DNA from: Liolophura sinensis
Taxonomy: Eukaryota; Mollusca; Polyplacophora; Chitonida; Chitonidae
Direction: 5' to 3'
Length of the DNA stretch: 64,000 bases
Assembly (NCBI RefSeq): GCF_032854445.1
Contig: NC_088300.1
Span: forward strand, 4,462,001-4,526,000
Shown here: one piece after another, positions 1 to 11,596 of the stretch
Layout: every line of letters starts with the position of its first letter
Numbering within the stretch: position 1 is the stretch's first letter
Notes under the pieces: model-generated
Database searches by the model: none
Told to the model about the DNA's origin: nothing
What the model saw: the letters and a program-made list of their open reading frames with translations, nothing else
Made by a program: the position numbers and the translations under genes

Positions 1-547
1 CTAACAAAATGAATGATATGGCTTCATTTCTGATTTAAATACAGTCTATTCGACACGATTACATCTGGAAAATTCCCTGCAATTATCGAAAGAAAAACCA
101 CGAGTGTCTGTTCTCATTTATATCAAGTTTAACTTGTATTCCTGCCCGCCACTTCACAGCTTGGCAATCAATTTTATCCACGCTCAGTACGTAGACTTGT
201 CAGACTGATTATAGAGATACGTCACTGTTTAAATTCTGTCTGCTGGAACTGTGTTATATCGACCTTTTAGTGTTCAATCTTTACGACTTGGCGGCACGCG
301 AACCGAGCCACACTGATCACGTGATCAGCAGTTCCGTGTTTTTATCTCCCACAGTTAATGGTGTTGCCGTCATCATTGCCTTTACACTTTAGCGAGTTTA
401 CTGGTTAGGGAGTAAGAAAAGGCTATAGTCCAATTTTAATGCCATAAGAGCGACATAGTTTTCTGCTTCCATAACGTGAAATATTAAATAATAATATTTG
501 TCTTATGTTTTATGCTTGGAATTATTGTGTCAAGCCAAAAGTGAAAA
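1..547. other. Non-coding stretch, nothing recognised
   Basis: No reading frame, tRNA-like box or repeat that I can support. The sequence is AT-rich and unique-looking up to the start of the 18-bp array. Confidence 0.5.
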
Positions 548-1566
548 CATTGTATGCCATGGAGGACAGATGATATAGAGAAGAAAGATGCCATGGAGGA
601 GAGAAATGCCATAGGAGAAAGAGATACCATAGAAGAGAGAGATAACATATAGGAGAGATATGCCATAGAGGAGAGAGATGCCGTAGAGGAGAGACATGCC
701 GTAGAGTAGACAGAATCCATAGAGGAGAGATATGCCACACACGAGAGCGCTGCCATATAGGAGAGAGATGTCATATAGGAGAAAGATGTCATAGACGAGA
801 GATATTGCCATAGGCGGAGAGATGTCATAGAAGAGAAAAAGGCCATATAGGAGGGAAAAGACTGGAAGAGACACATGCTGTAGAGGAGAGAAAGGCCATA
901 GAGTGGAGATATGCCATTGAGGAGAGAGATGCCATGGAGGAGAGACATGCCATAGAGGAGAGATATGCCAAGGAGGAGAGACATCACGTAAAGGAGAGAA
1001 AGTCCATAAAGGAGGGCGATGCCATATTGACGAGAGATGCCGTAGAGGAGAGAGATGCCATAGAAGAGTGACATGCCAGAGAGGGGAGACATGTTGTTGA
1101 GGAGAGAGAGGCCATAGAGGGGAGAGATACCATAGAGGAAAGAGATGCCTTATACGAGATATATGCTATAGAGGAGAGAGATACTACAGAGGAGAGAGAT
1201 GCCATAGAGGAGAGACATGCCGGAGAAGCCATAAAGGAGAGAGATGTCATAGAGGGGAGAAGCCATAGAGGGAAAGATGCTATAGAGGAGAGATATGTCA
1301 TAGAGGAGAGAGGCCATAGAGAGAAAGATGCCATAGAGGAGAGAGATGCCATAGAGGAGATAGATGCTATCGAGTATAGAGATGCCATAGGAAAGAGGAC
1401 ATAAAGAAAAGAGATGCCATATGGGAGAGAGATGCCATAAAGGAGAGAGGGGCCGTAGAGGAGAGGAGTCATAGAGGAGAGAGAGATGCCGCAGAGAGAG
1501 GTCTTTGAGAAGAGGGAGGCCATACCGGAGACAGAGAGAGGTCATGCAGCAGAAAGAGCGGCCATA
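548..1566. repeat. 18-bp minisatellite, about 1 kb
   Basis: Purine-rich tandem array on the + strand. The best-preserved unit is built around gatgccatagaggagaga and runs about 55 times with many substitutions and some length variants. Because 18 is divisible by three, the minus strand stays open in several frames at once and gives low-complexity peptides of repeating LLYGIS or SMASLS hexamers. I regard these as a consequence of the repeat, not as genes. Confidence 0.93.
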
Positions 1567-1594
1567 ACGGATTGAATAAAATATAGTTGACTTT

Positions 1595-1905
1595 ATGTCA
1601 GATGTAATCGTAGAATCAAGAGAGAGATCACCGTGACCTTTGGGCCAGATGCAATCGTAGAATCAAGGGATGATCACTGTGACTTAATGCCAGATGTAAT
1701 CGTAGAATCAAGGGATGATCACTGTGACTTAATGCCAGATGTAATCGTAGAATCAAGGGATGATCACTGTGACTTAATGCCAGATGTAATCGTGGAATCT
1801 TGGAGTGATTACTGTGGTTTTATACCAGATGTAAATCGTAGAGTCTAGAAATGATCAATGTAGCTTCAGCCAGATGTGAATAATAAAATCTAGGACTGAA
1901 GCTTA
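1595..1905. repeat. 45-bp minisatellite
   Basis: About six units with exact 45-bp spacing in the middle (the start atgccagatgtaatcg recurs at 1687 and 1732) and decaying units at both ends. 45 is divisible by three, so a + frame of 71 codons with a repeated VIVESRDDHCDLMPD peptide stays open at 1633-1848. No known protein resemblance. Confidence 0.93.
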
Positions 1906-2251
1906 AGCCATATCTGCTTTATAGAATCTTGCAATGGCCCTTGCTGCCTAAAAACGCCGTGTCGGCATTACCATATCTACGCCACTTCTGTACTACAGCA
2001 TGTATGAATGACTATTGTGGCATTATCCCTGCTGCGCAAGATTTTACATCGATCAACATTTTCTAATGTTAACAAAAATACTACCAGAATTCACACAATC
2101 TCACTGGATTAATAAGATGAGTAAAGTTGCCCAAAACTGCTTATTTATGTTTTCTTAAAATCTTTTCATTTTGTGTGAGGCACGCAACTAGCAACACCTG
2201 TCTTCTCAGTGAACCAACCAGGCAGACTTAATATCATAATCTGACTGCTCA
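1906..2251. other. Non-coding stretch
   Basis: Unique-looking DNA between the 45-bp array and a SINE. I see no gene or RNA signal. Confidence 0.4.
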
Positions 2252-2258
2252 GCTCCTG

Positions 2259-2608
2259 GAGTGAGTGAGTGAGTGCTTGGGGTTTAACGTCGTACTTAAC
2301 AATTTGTCAGTCATACAACGACGAAGGAACCCTTAGAGAGCATGTAATGTGCCTCCTTGTTGCAGGACGGATTTCCACCGCTCTTTTATCTAGTGCTGCT
2401 TCATTGAGACACCTTACCGAAGGCAAGTAAGACGTGCCGCCCGAGCCATTATACTGATTCAGGTCAACCAGTCGTTGCGTTCATGCTGAACGCCAAGCGT
2501 AACTTCCTCTTTTGTGGTCTTAGGTGTGACTTGACCCAGGATTGACCCTGGATCTACCGCTCCGGAAACGGACGCTCTACCAACTGTGTTATCGGCGCCA
2601 GTCTCTAG
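2259..2608 (-). mobile_element. SINE family B, copy 1 (tRNA-derived, GTGAG tail)
   Basis: The element reads on the minus strand. The right end is a tRNA-like head (complement of ctctaccaactgtgtta, an A-box-like segment, plus a B-box-like segment in gacccaggattgaccc). The left end is a gtgagtgagtgag simple-repeat tail followed by the family body ggggtttaacgtcgtactta. Flanking gctcctg at 2252-2258 and 2609-2615 may be a short target duplication, which is weak. Three relatives lie at 45.2, 58.9 and 62.8 kb. The minus reading frame at 2459-2647 is inside this element and is not a gene. Confidence 0.85.
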
Positions 2609-2615
2609 GCTCCTG

Positions 2616-3841
2616 AAATACATTGATGGATGACTTTCCCAGGACATTATCAGAATTCACCATTGCACGACTCGTAGGGATACACCTTGTTGGCCTGAAT
2701 ACGTTTCGGGAACGGGAATGTGGTGATTTTAATTGGTCTTTCAGCTGACTGAACACAATTATGAATAAGAAGCATTGCTGTCTAACGATATCATTGTTAC
2801 TGTGTGTTATCCGTCAACCTGTGTATGTCATCAAGACAGGATTACATGATCTCACTGTATTATTACACTCGGTTAATTTCTTAGTGTGCATCGGAATTTT
2901 TCGGTGCATATCTGTTGCTAATCTCAAGTACCCTAATATTACAAATACTGTATGGTTGCTTCGCACCTGATTTTGAATAGTGATAGAGCCTTGCGGTTCA
3001 ACGCTCCTCCATTGCTATCCATGTACACAGCAATCAAGATATCGCTGGATGAAAGGCTGCAAGTGGCGTGAGATATTACAAAAACCTCATGTCATAGGAT
3101 AAATGGTGAGGTGGTTGACTCCGACCATCCAGAGGAACACTACAGGTATTCTCCACTTAGACCTCATGGATAATGTTCACTACAATAATAATCGTTTCCC
3201 ACGGAATGATGTTATTTATTTCATGTAGGAATTAAGCAGTTTGCCTAAAATATATAAAAAAGGTATGAAAGCTACTGTTTGATTGCCTTTCGGTAAAAGG
3301 AAAAATGCCTTATCTGGTTGTTGTAGACGTAAATGATTTTCTTCTTTCGAAGTTATATCAAAACTTCTTTCCCATGTTCTTTCCGAAAATTTGCGGTTGA
3401 GTTGTTTAATGTCATTAGCTACCCGTGACAATGTAGGTTGCCTATTTTCTAAGAGTGAGACGAATAAACCAAAAAAAGCGAGCACACCACGCAATTTGAC
3501 CGCGACTGCATTTGAAATCTGTACCAGCGTGAGACTAAAGATAACGGTGCACGCTATACATTCAAATCCAATCCCTAGTTCTACGAGATGGCCATTTGTG
3601 TAGTGAATTAAGCAGTGCTTGCCCTCTATGGTAAACCATCATTTATATCCAGGTACGTTTAATCTTCATACAGGTATGCTGAAACTGGGCTTCCCTCTGT
3701 CCTTGCCTGCCGACCTCGGTACATCACGGTCAGGTGTGCCCGGGCCTAACCTTGCGGGTTTAGTACCTGTGGGTGCCCACGATACGCCATTGTGAAAGGC
3801 CAAACGCCCAGTCGTCCGACCCCGCACCATCCACATTAACA
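2616..3841. other. Non-coding stretch
   Basis: No recognisable gene. Short frames at 2761-2970 (+), 3216-3494 (-) and 3391-3603 (+) overlap or are unsupported by any motif. Confidence 0.4.
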
Positions 3842-4125
3842 CTGTTAAAGACGTCATGTCAGAAAGTGAATTAAGTAACAGTATTATCGTTAATAGGGAT
3901 AACACTTTCTGAATATAGCACAGATTCTAGTGCTGAAATTTGGCTGAGACCACTGAGGGTTTCGAACCAGCGATTTGGTGCCTGACTCTGAGGTCGCTGG
4001 TTCGAAACCCGCAGTGACCCAAGCCAAATTTCAGCACAAGAATCTGTGCTATATTCAGAAAGTGTTATCCCTATTAACGATAATAATGTTACTTAATTCA
4101 CTTTCTAACATGACGTCTTTAACAG
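3842..4125. repeat. Near-perfect palindrome, two 132-bp arms
   Basis: Left arm 3842-3973 and right arm 3994-4125 are reverse complements with 8 mismatches in 132 positions, no gaps, around a 20-bp spacer (3974-3993). Next to the spacer each arm carries a B-box-like sequence (ggttcgaaaccc on the right and its mirror on the left), so the structure looks like two tRNA-headed elements joined head to head, or a fold-back element. The outer part of each arm shares aacactttctgaatatagca and a ttaattcactttct motif. It would extrude as a long hairpin. Family not recognised. Confidence 0.92.
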
Positions 4126-4374
4126 ACGCTTCACCGAGAAGCCATTTGAAAAGAAGGGTGTCAAACTAAATACAGTACACAAGTCACCATGAGATGATGA
4201 TCACTCTTGATCAGATAGTTAAGTGATTGTATTACTTCAGTACATTGAGCAGAAATCAAAGTCTCACCGAAACGCCGTTGTACACATAACAGGACACATA
4301 TCCCCCTCCACTGATCCACCAATAGGGTGTCTGTCCCCCTCCTGAAGTCCCCAACAGGTTACCTGTCCCCTAAC

Positions 4375-6130
4375 ATTCCCCAGTAGAGTACGTGTTGTCC
4401 TCCATCATTCCCCGATAGGGTGCCTGTTGTCCTCCATCATTCCCCGATAGGGTGCCTGTTGTCCTCCATCATTCCCCGATAGGTTACCTGTTGTCCTCCA
4501 TTATACCCCCAGTAACGTACCTGTTGTCCTCCATCATTCCCCGATAGGGTACCTGTTGTCCTCCATCATTCCCCCAGTAACGTACCTGTGGTCCTCAATC
4601 ATTCCCCGATAGGGTACCTGTTGTCCTCCATCATTCCCCCAGTAACGTACCTGTGGTCCTCAATCATTCCCCGATAGGGTACCTGTTGTCCTCCATTATA
4701 CCCCCAGTAACGTACCTGTTGTCCTCCATCATTCCCGATAGGGTACCTGTTGTCCTCCATCATTCCCCCAGTAACGTACCTGTGGTCCTCAATCATTCCC
4801 CGATAGAGTACCTGTTGTCCTCCATCATTCCCCCAGTAACGTACCTGTGGTCCTCAATCATTCCCCGATAGGGTACCTGTTGTCCTCCATCATTCCCCCA
4901 GTAATGTACCTGTGGTCCTCCATCATTCCCCGATAGGGTACCTGTTGTCCTCCATCACTCCACGATAGGGTACCTGTTGTCCTCCATCATTCCCCGATAG
5001 GGTGCCTGTTGTCCTCCATCATTCCCCCAGTAACGTACCTGTGGTCCTCAATCATTCCCCGATAGGGTACCTGTTGTCCTCCATTATACCCCCAGTAACG
5101 TACCTGTTGTCCTCCATCATTCCCCGATAGGGTACCTGTTGTCCTCCATCATTCCCCCAGTAACGTACCTGTGGTCCTCAATCATTCCCCGATAGAGTAC
5201 CTGTTGTCCTCCATCATTCCCCCAGTAACGTACCTGTGGTCCTCAATCATTCCCCGATAGGGTACCTGTTGTCCTCCATTATACCCCCAGTAACGTACCT
5301 GTTGTCCTCCATCATTCCCCGATAGGGTACCTGTTGTCCTCCATCATTCCCCCAGTAACGTACCTGTGGTCCTCAATCATTCCCCGATAGAGTACCTGTT
5401 GTCCTCCATCATTCCCCCAGTAACGTACCTGTGGTCCTCAATCATTCCCCGATAGGGTACCTGTTGTCCTCCATCATTCCCCCAGTAATGTACCTGTGGT
5501 CCTCCATCATTCCCCGATAGGGTACCTGTTGTCCTCCATCACTCCACGATAGGGTACCTGTTGTCCTCCATCATTCCCCGATAGGGTGCCTGTTGTCCTC
5601 CATCATTCCCCCAGTAGCGTACCTGTTGTCCTCCATTATACCCTCAGTAGGGTACCTGTTGTCCTCCATCATCCCCCCTGTAGCGTACCTGTTGTCATCC
5701 ATCATTCCCCCAGTAGCGTACCTGTTGTCCTCCATCATTCCCCCAGTAGCGTACCTGTTGTCCTCCATCATTCCCCCAGTAGCGTACGCGTTGCCTTCCA
5801 TCGTTCCCCGATAGGGTACCTGTTGTCCTCCATTATACCCCCAGTAGGGCACCTGTTGTCCTCCATCATTCCCCCTGTAGGGTACCTGTTGTCCTCCATC
5901 GTTCCCCCAGTAGCGTACCTGTTGTCCTTCATCATTCCTTCAATAGGGTACATGTTGTCCCCTCCTTCATTCCACAGTACGGTACCTGTTGCCTGCCATC
6001 ATTCCCTCAAAAGGGAACCTGTTGTCCTCCATCATTCCTCCAGTAGCGTACCTGTTGCCTGCCATCATTCCCTCCATAGGTTACCTGTTGTCCTCCATCA
6101 TTCCCCTGCTCTCCATTCATTACCTGTTCT
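4375..6130. repeat. 32/33-bp minisatellite with higher-order structure, 1.75 kb
   Basis: About 54 units begin with gtacctgttgtcctccat and end in either ccccgataggg (32 bp) or cccccagtaac (33 bp). Variant units recur in fixed order: the gtggtcctcaatcatt variant is re-encountered 195 bp apart (5041 and 5236), and a cactccacg variant recurs 584 bp apart (4953 and 5537). This indicates duplication of multi-unit blocks. Units right of about 5600 are more diverse. Several overlapping frames on both strands (for example 5586-6185 and 5571-5852) are repeat translations. Confidence 0.95.
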
Positions 6131-9049
6131 CCCACAACCCAAACAAAGCCCCCTCCCCCCATTTGCGACTCGGTTCCTACGTTAACTTACCAATTTGAAC
6201 GCCATCGCCAAGGCAGGAATGGACAAAAGACTACACAGTTCAGGCCCGAGTATCTTTAGACTGGAATGGTTCCCCATAGGATAAATGGTGCTGCATTCGT
6301 AAAGTACATTCCTCCTTGACGATTATGGTTTTATCTTATGGTTGGAGGCAATACAGAAGTACATGTAGGTCCATAATGATAACCCTGTGTTTCATCAGAG
6401 ATGGATTTATACCTATTCAAACTGGCGCCTACACGTACATTTGGGTGACTAGACCGCAGGTTATGTTGTTGTTTGTTTAATTAATACTTGGATGGCTTTC
6501 TTCACCTCTGCTTACCCCTCCTCTGTACCCGACATGATAGCCCCGTGTAATCAGACTGAGCAATAAGCAGGCCGACTCGCCACAACAGCACTGTCACTGT
6601 ACAAATGACCGGTAGCGAGCCATTAATGTCTCACCCTGGGCTACTCTGTTCGCTTCACTGTTTTAAAGAGCAGACTGTAATTGATTTACCGTCAGTTGGC
6701 CTAAAGCATGTGTTTTACTAACGATCTACGTTGCCTCCTTGTCCACTAAACTTCATAAATATAGACTAGAAGTATAATATTTCACTCGACTGTTAAAAAG
6801 CCGCGCAGCTAGTAATGTAGCCCAAGTTCTCTATTTGAGACAGCAAGATGAACTGGCTAATGAGGTTAAAGAATTGATGTTGGGTTGTCTGTTTCATTGC
6901 CTCGGGTGCTCATATATTTGACATTATCATCCATGTAAAACATTCAATAGAGTGAAAAATGCTCCCTGCCATTCACCTTAAACAGAACAACTATACGGCT
7001 AATAGCCTTCAGTTTTTGGTGCATTGAGTTATCTGTGCGTGCGCTATGGCCATGAGAAGTGATGCACATTTTCCTTAAGCATTATCTATACAGCATTATG
7101 TGTCTACCCTTAAGTCTGAATATACAAAAGCTAATGTGCTGCGGTATGAGGGATCAGGGGGCAGTGCTGGTCAGAAGAGGCAGCTATGTGTGTACCGTGT
7201 ATGACGCCCTTTCCTCTATGTCTTTGACATGTTTAGTAAGCGTCTCATACCCGGGCACGAGGCAAGTACCCGGACAACATTGCCAGCCAAACAAAAAGTT
7301 TACCGTATGTCCAGATACGGTTTTATTTTTTTACCTCACAATTAATGGATAAACACACGCGTGTTTCATTTCCAAAGAGAGCAGAGTCTTAAAAACGCAA
7401 GATGAGAGTGAATTAGAAAACAGCGAAGTGCGAACGAACGGTCTTTATTCAAGAGAATCTGTCACTCCAGTTTGTTGATTTTATGTGCTACTGTGAAATT
7501 AACCCCGACTTGAGATCTCCTTTTCGATTTGATGGTTAATCCTTGAATGTGTGTTTTCGGCGCGGTGTTGTAGCGGTTTGTCAGGGTTAGAGGTGTAGGT
7601 GAAGGGGGAGCCAGGACTGGCTGTCTTCACAGGGCAGAGTTATGAATGGAGTACACCAGCTAGTCGGCATGTTGTCTGCACACACACACACACACACATC
7701 TAAGAAGTGTGTCGCTGACATCGTTTCCTTATTGTAAATTTACTCATTGCAGTATAAATATAAATACTGAACTTAACCTGAATAAATATTAGTTCGTTTA
7801 CATAATACCCACGCGCGAGCATGGGTATAGAAGGAGTCGTGTTCGGCGATGTTTAGTGTATAGCGCTCATAATCCAACAGAAATCTCCTGATTAAGACTG
7901 TTAATAAGTCGTGAAGTAGGATTTTTAATTAGGTTGGTTTCCAGTTTTCCTTAAACAGGTAACATTAAAGTTATGATACTGATTTGTTACTGACATGTTC
8001 GTCTTATACTAATATGGCAACCCTATAAACATTCAGATTTGCGGTGACCACACTTTTGCGAAACTTTGTTCTGCATTCCAGTACATGAACTTATGGAATA
8101 AAACCGGTTGTATGAAAATTCAAACCTTAGCTTATAACTGTATGTGTGCTCTTAACGATTCAGATTGAGGCATTATATACGCCAAAGGAAATAGATGTGG
8201 AAAGACCTCGGCACGTAGGTATTTCCCTTCCCACTTTAGAACTCTCTCTCAGGCAGACATACATTTACCGAATCAAGTCCACACATTTGTCTGTGGTTAT
8301 ACATGTACTAAACAAGTAAAAAGGAACAGCGTCCTGCAGCTATTTGAGGACTCTTTGTCTATTTTTTGAAAGATTTCATGGATTGAGTTCCTTGAACACT
8401 GGTTTTTATCCACAGGTTCATGTCCCTTTTTAAGAAACTGATTCACGCAAAAGCCTGTAAAATAATACCTCAGTGGCATACATTATCAATATGTGAATGT
8501 ACCCACTCATCACATTATTAAAAACTGTATCTGGAATCAGAAATAAGCCAGAACCGGAAATGTATTTGCTATTATGTCGACATACTCTTTAACCGGATGT
8601 CAAAGGCAGCAAGGGTTTGAGTTTCCAAATGGACAGTACGGTGTTTTCGGAATGTGGGTTGAGTCTCCCCCCAGGCTGTCAACATCATCATCTAAGCTAT
8701 AATGGGGGTAGAAACATTGTATCTCACGATTTCTGACAGCGGTTTGAGATAATGTAGCGGATTGTGTCAGCGACTGAAACCCACGTCTTCTGAATCACTG
8801 ACCACAAGTACAACACGGATCAGTGGTAAGTCGCTGACAAATGCTCTCATTTCGGGAATAAGGGTTACGTCACTTTACCCTCGAGCAGCCTTGTTAGCTT
8901 GTACTGTGCATTGATAGATGATTTCTCTTTTATCAGAACATTTACCTGTGGATTAAAAACACGTTGAACTGAGAACATGTCAGAAGGAATGATCTGATAT
9001 TGGCCTTTGTGTACCAATGCTGCACTTTAATTCCGGCCAATTTTGTCTT
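6131..9049. other. Long non-coding stretch
   Basis: No gene recognised. It contains a (CA)10 tract and scattered short frames without motif support, such as 7059-7352 (+). Confidence 0.4.
7679..7698. repeat. (CA)10 microsatellite
   Basis: Perfect dinucleotide run of 20 bp. Confidence 0.97.
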
Positions 9050-9061
9050 GAGCATTTTATT

Positions 9062-9216
9062 TATTTATTTATTTTATTTGATTGGTGTTTTACGCCATAC
9101 TCAAGAATATTTTACTTATACGACGGCTGCCAGTATTATGGTGGGAGAAAAGCGGGCAGAGCCCGGCGGAAACCCACGACCATCCACAGATTACTGGCAG
9201 ACCTTCCCACGTACGG
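9062..9216 (-). mobile_element. SINE family A, copy 1 (5'-truncated)
   Basis: Minus-strand copy. A TTTA-type tail at the left is followed by the body motif gattggtgttttacgcc and a tail-proximal domain up to ccttcccacgtacgg. The tRNA-like head is missing. Flanked by a 12-bp direct repeat gagcattttatt at 9050-9061 and 9217-9228, a good target-site duplication. Confidence 0.9.
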
Positions 9217-9239
9217 GAGCATTTTATTAATATTAATAT

Positions 9240-9504
9240 GGGGGCCTCCGTGGCTCAGTTGGTTTGCCCGCTAGCGCTGCGCAATGACCTAGAGGCCTCT
9301 CACCAATGCGGTCGCTGTGAGTTCAAGTCCAGCTCATGCTGGCTTCCTCTCCTGCCGTAAGTGGGAAGGTTTTTCCAGCAACCTGCGGATGGCCGTGGGT
9401 TTCTCCCGGGCTCTGCCCGGTTTCCTCCCACCATAATGCTGGCCGCCGTCGTATAGTGAAATATTCTTGAGTACGGCGTAAACATCAATCAAATAAATCA
9501 ATAA
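9240..9504 (+). mobile_element. SINE family A, copy 2 (full length, + strand)
   Basis: Starts with a tRNA-like head: an A-box-like tggctcagttggt and a B-box-like gagttcaagtcc about 60 bp further on. The conserved body follows (gggctctgcccggtttcc, ccataatgctggccgc) and a caaataaatcaataaa tail. The 14-bp repeat attttattaatatt at 9221-9234 and 9505-9518 is a convincing target duplication, and the left copy overlaps the target duplication of copy 1. The two SINEs are therefore nested, head to head. As a Pol III-type retroposon it encodes no protein and would depend on a LINE partner. Confidence 0.93.
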
Positions 9505-9518
9505 ATTTTATTAATATT

Positions 9519-10999
9519 TCACGAACGAGTTTTTCATTAGTGTGTACCTTAACCAACTATTTATGAATTATACCATGCAACCGATAGATGAAAACACTAG
9601 ATCATTTTAGACATGTTTTAAAGCTGCATGAGTTGACACCAGTGCGTTGCAACCACAGGGATGTTACTTATAAGGTGGCTTATGATATACAGATCTGTGT
9701 ACATGGACCTTCATTGACCTCATAATAAGACCACAAATCTGTGGGTATAGATGTACACGTGTAAATATAGAGTACAGTTCTCCCAATGTCTTTGATTTCC
9801 TCTGTGTATTTACTCGTGGAGCTCCATACATTCTCTCCACACATCAGTGGGAGTTTCACATGCTGGGTTCCGGTATTGCGAAAAAGGGGAGTGTCTACCG
9901 AGCTCTTGTGGTGTCTGGGCTTCAATGGACTACGGGGTAGGGTCGCGCTCCTAGGTTCAGCTTCTGGCGTCCCGTCCCTAGAAAAATGGTGTCTGACTGA
10001 AATTAGGGAGACGGTGTTAAGTAGATAAATAGACGCATCAACAGGTCCGCACTTTGTAGAATAAATTTCACCCTGAACGCACAGTAATCAATTATGTTCC
10101 TTTAAACAGAGACAGGTAACCTTAGAATTATCACACCTTTTACAGGGACTGAGGTCGATAAATGTTCGGTAGAATTGACCGGCAGGTATGGCGTGTTGAC
10201 AGTAGTGATGTATTAGTCGGCGCTGCTGTACCACCTTCTGCCCGCGACACGTGGAGAACCTGTTCGTTGCTTACCCCGACTGTATCACCGACAAACACCC
10301 TGCCCAAGGCTATACAAATATGAAACACTATAGCGTAAACTAGCCGCGGCCGCCGGTTCACAGTAAAATATAACTAACTTACTGTCAACTTCAGACTACT
10401 GCCGTGGCGGCATGCTAATAGTATGTTTAGTATGCGCACATGCATATCGGTAATGTGCACTGATACATATGTATATGTAAAAAATAAGAAACAAACAATA
10501 GCATGGAACAAGACTTTTCCTGTTTTATTTCGCAATATTTAAAAATTCTTGATTTCTGCCAAATAAAATATATATTTTTTCTTTTCTTCTTGGTGTAGTT
10601 AAGAAGAATATCACAACTAGTATTTTTATGTACAACGACAATATTAAATAATTTTTTACGTCATCATAGCTTTCAGGAAATAAAAGCAGTCAGACTTTTC
10701 CTCTTGGCCTTGTGATAACAGCGCATTATGTGCCTGGCCTGGTAAGTTTATCACATTGAGTGCTTCGAAACAAATTATGTAAGCATTTTAAAAATATTAT
10801 TTTATAAACAGGTTAATTTAGTCTTTGCTTCTTTTGTTTTATTTTTGCTACTTTTTTCAAGTTGTTTTTATCGGTTTATCCAGTAATTATTGAGGTAGAA
10901 AACTGTTCTGGCTGGTTAAGAGGAGAATAACAAGAAGTATGTAAGCGGTATTTATAAAAATCTTCCCTATACAAAATACGTAAATACTCATGAGCTTGT
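9519..10999. other. Non-coding stretch
   Basis: AT-rich, no supported gene. Short opposing frames at 9680-10028 and 10140-10361 have no recognisable motifs. Confidence 0.4.
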
Positions 11000-11395
11000 T
11001 TTAGTTTTCACCATGAAAATAAACCAAATGTTTACCATCACATCTTAGTTTTCACCATATCATTAGGTTGAAAATTTATGAGAATACTGTATGTTCATTT
11101 CAGGCAGTAAATAAACGCAATGCACATCAAACAATGTTAATTTTCACCGTGGGGATAAACTGAAACTTCAGTGAGTTAAAGCCTGTGTATGTCAGTTTTC
11201 GCCGTGTGAATGAACTCAGTGTTTATGAATTTAGGCCTAAGTTAGTTTTCACCGTTGGAATAAATTCAACGTTCTTCAGTATATATCAAGTTAGTTTTCA
11301 CCATGGAAATAAATTAAATGTTTATTGGTGTGCGTCAGTTTTGCACCTGTGGAAACACCTAATGTCCATCAGTGGTGTTTACTAGTATATTTTTG
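11000..11395. repeat. Degenerate ~57-bp tandem repeat
   Basis: The motif agttttcaccatggaaataaa, with variants such as agttttcgccgtgtgaatgaa, recurs about every 45-60 bp (near 11002, 11047, 11133, 11190, 11250 and 11307). The spacing and divergence suggest an old decayed array. Confidence 0.75.
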
Positions 11396-11482
11396 TGTGA
11401 TATTTGGGAGAGTGCTTGGGATGTAATACTAACGCAGATAGGTAATTTACGCATGGGAGTACTAGTTTTCTTTTCACCAATT

Positions 11483-11585
11483 TGTTATTTATTTATTGAT
11501 TTATTTTATCGGTGTTTTCTGTCGCACTCAAGAATATTTCACTTATACGACAGCGGCCAGCATTATGGTGGGAGGAAACCGGGCA
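11483..11585 (-). mobile_element. SINE family A, copy 3 (short, 5'-truncated)
   Basis: Only the tail and about 80 bp of tail-proximal body are present, ending at aggaaaccgggca. A perfect 11-bp direct repeat tttcaccaatt at 11472-11482 and 11586-11596 brackets it, which fits target-primed insertion with early termination. Confidence 0.93.
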
Positions 11586-11596
11586 TTTCACCAATT

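Noticed and set aside
4375-6130. CRISPR-like regular repeats
   Set aside because: Units are directly adjacent with no unique spacers, there are no cas genes, and the DNA is animal. It is a minisatellite. The same applies to the 34-, 37-, 46-, 48- and 93-bp arrays.
5571-6185. Long opposing frames of 93 and 199 codons
   Set aside because: They are translations of the 32/33-bp repeat on both strands.
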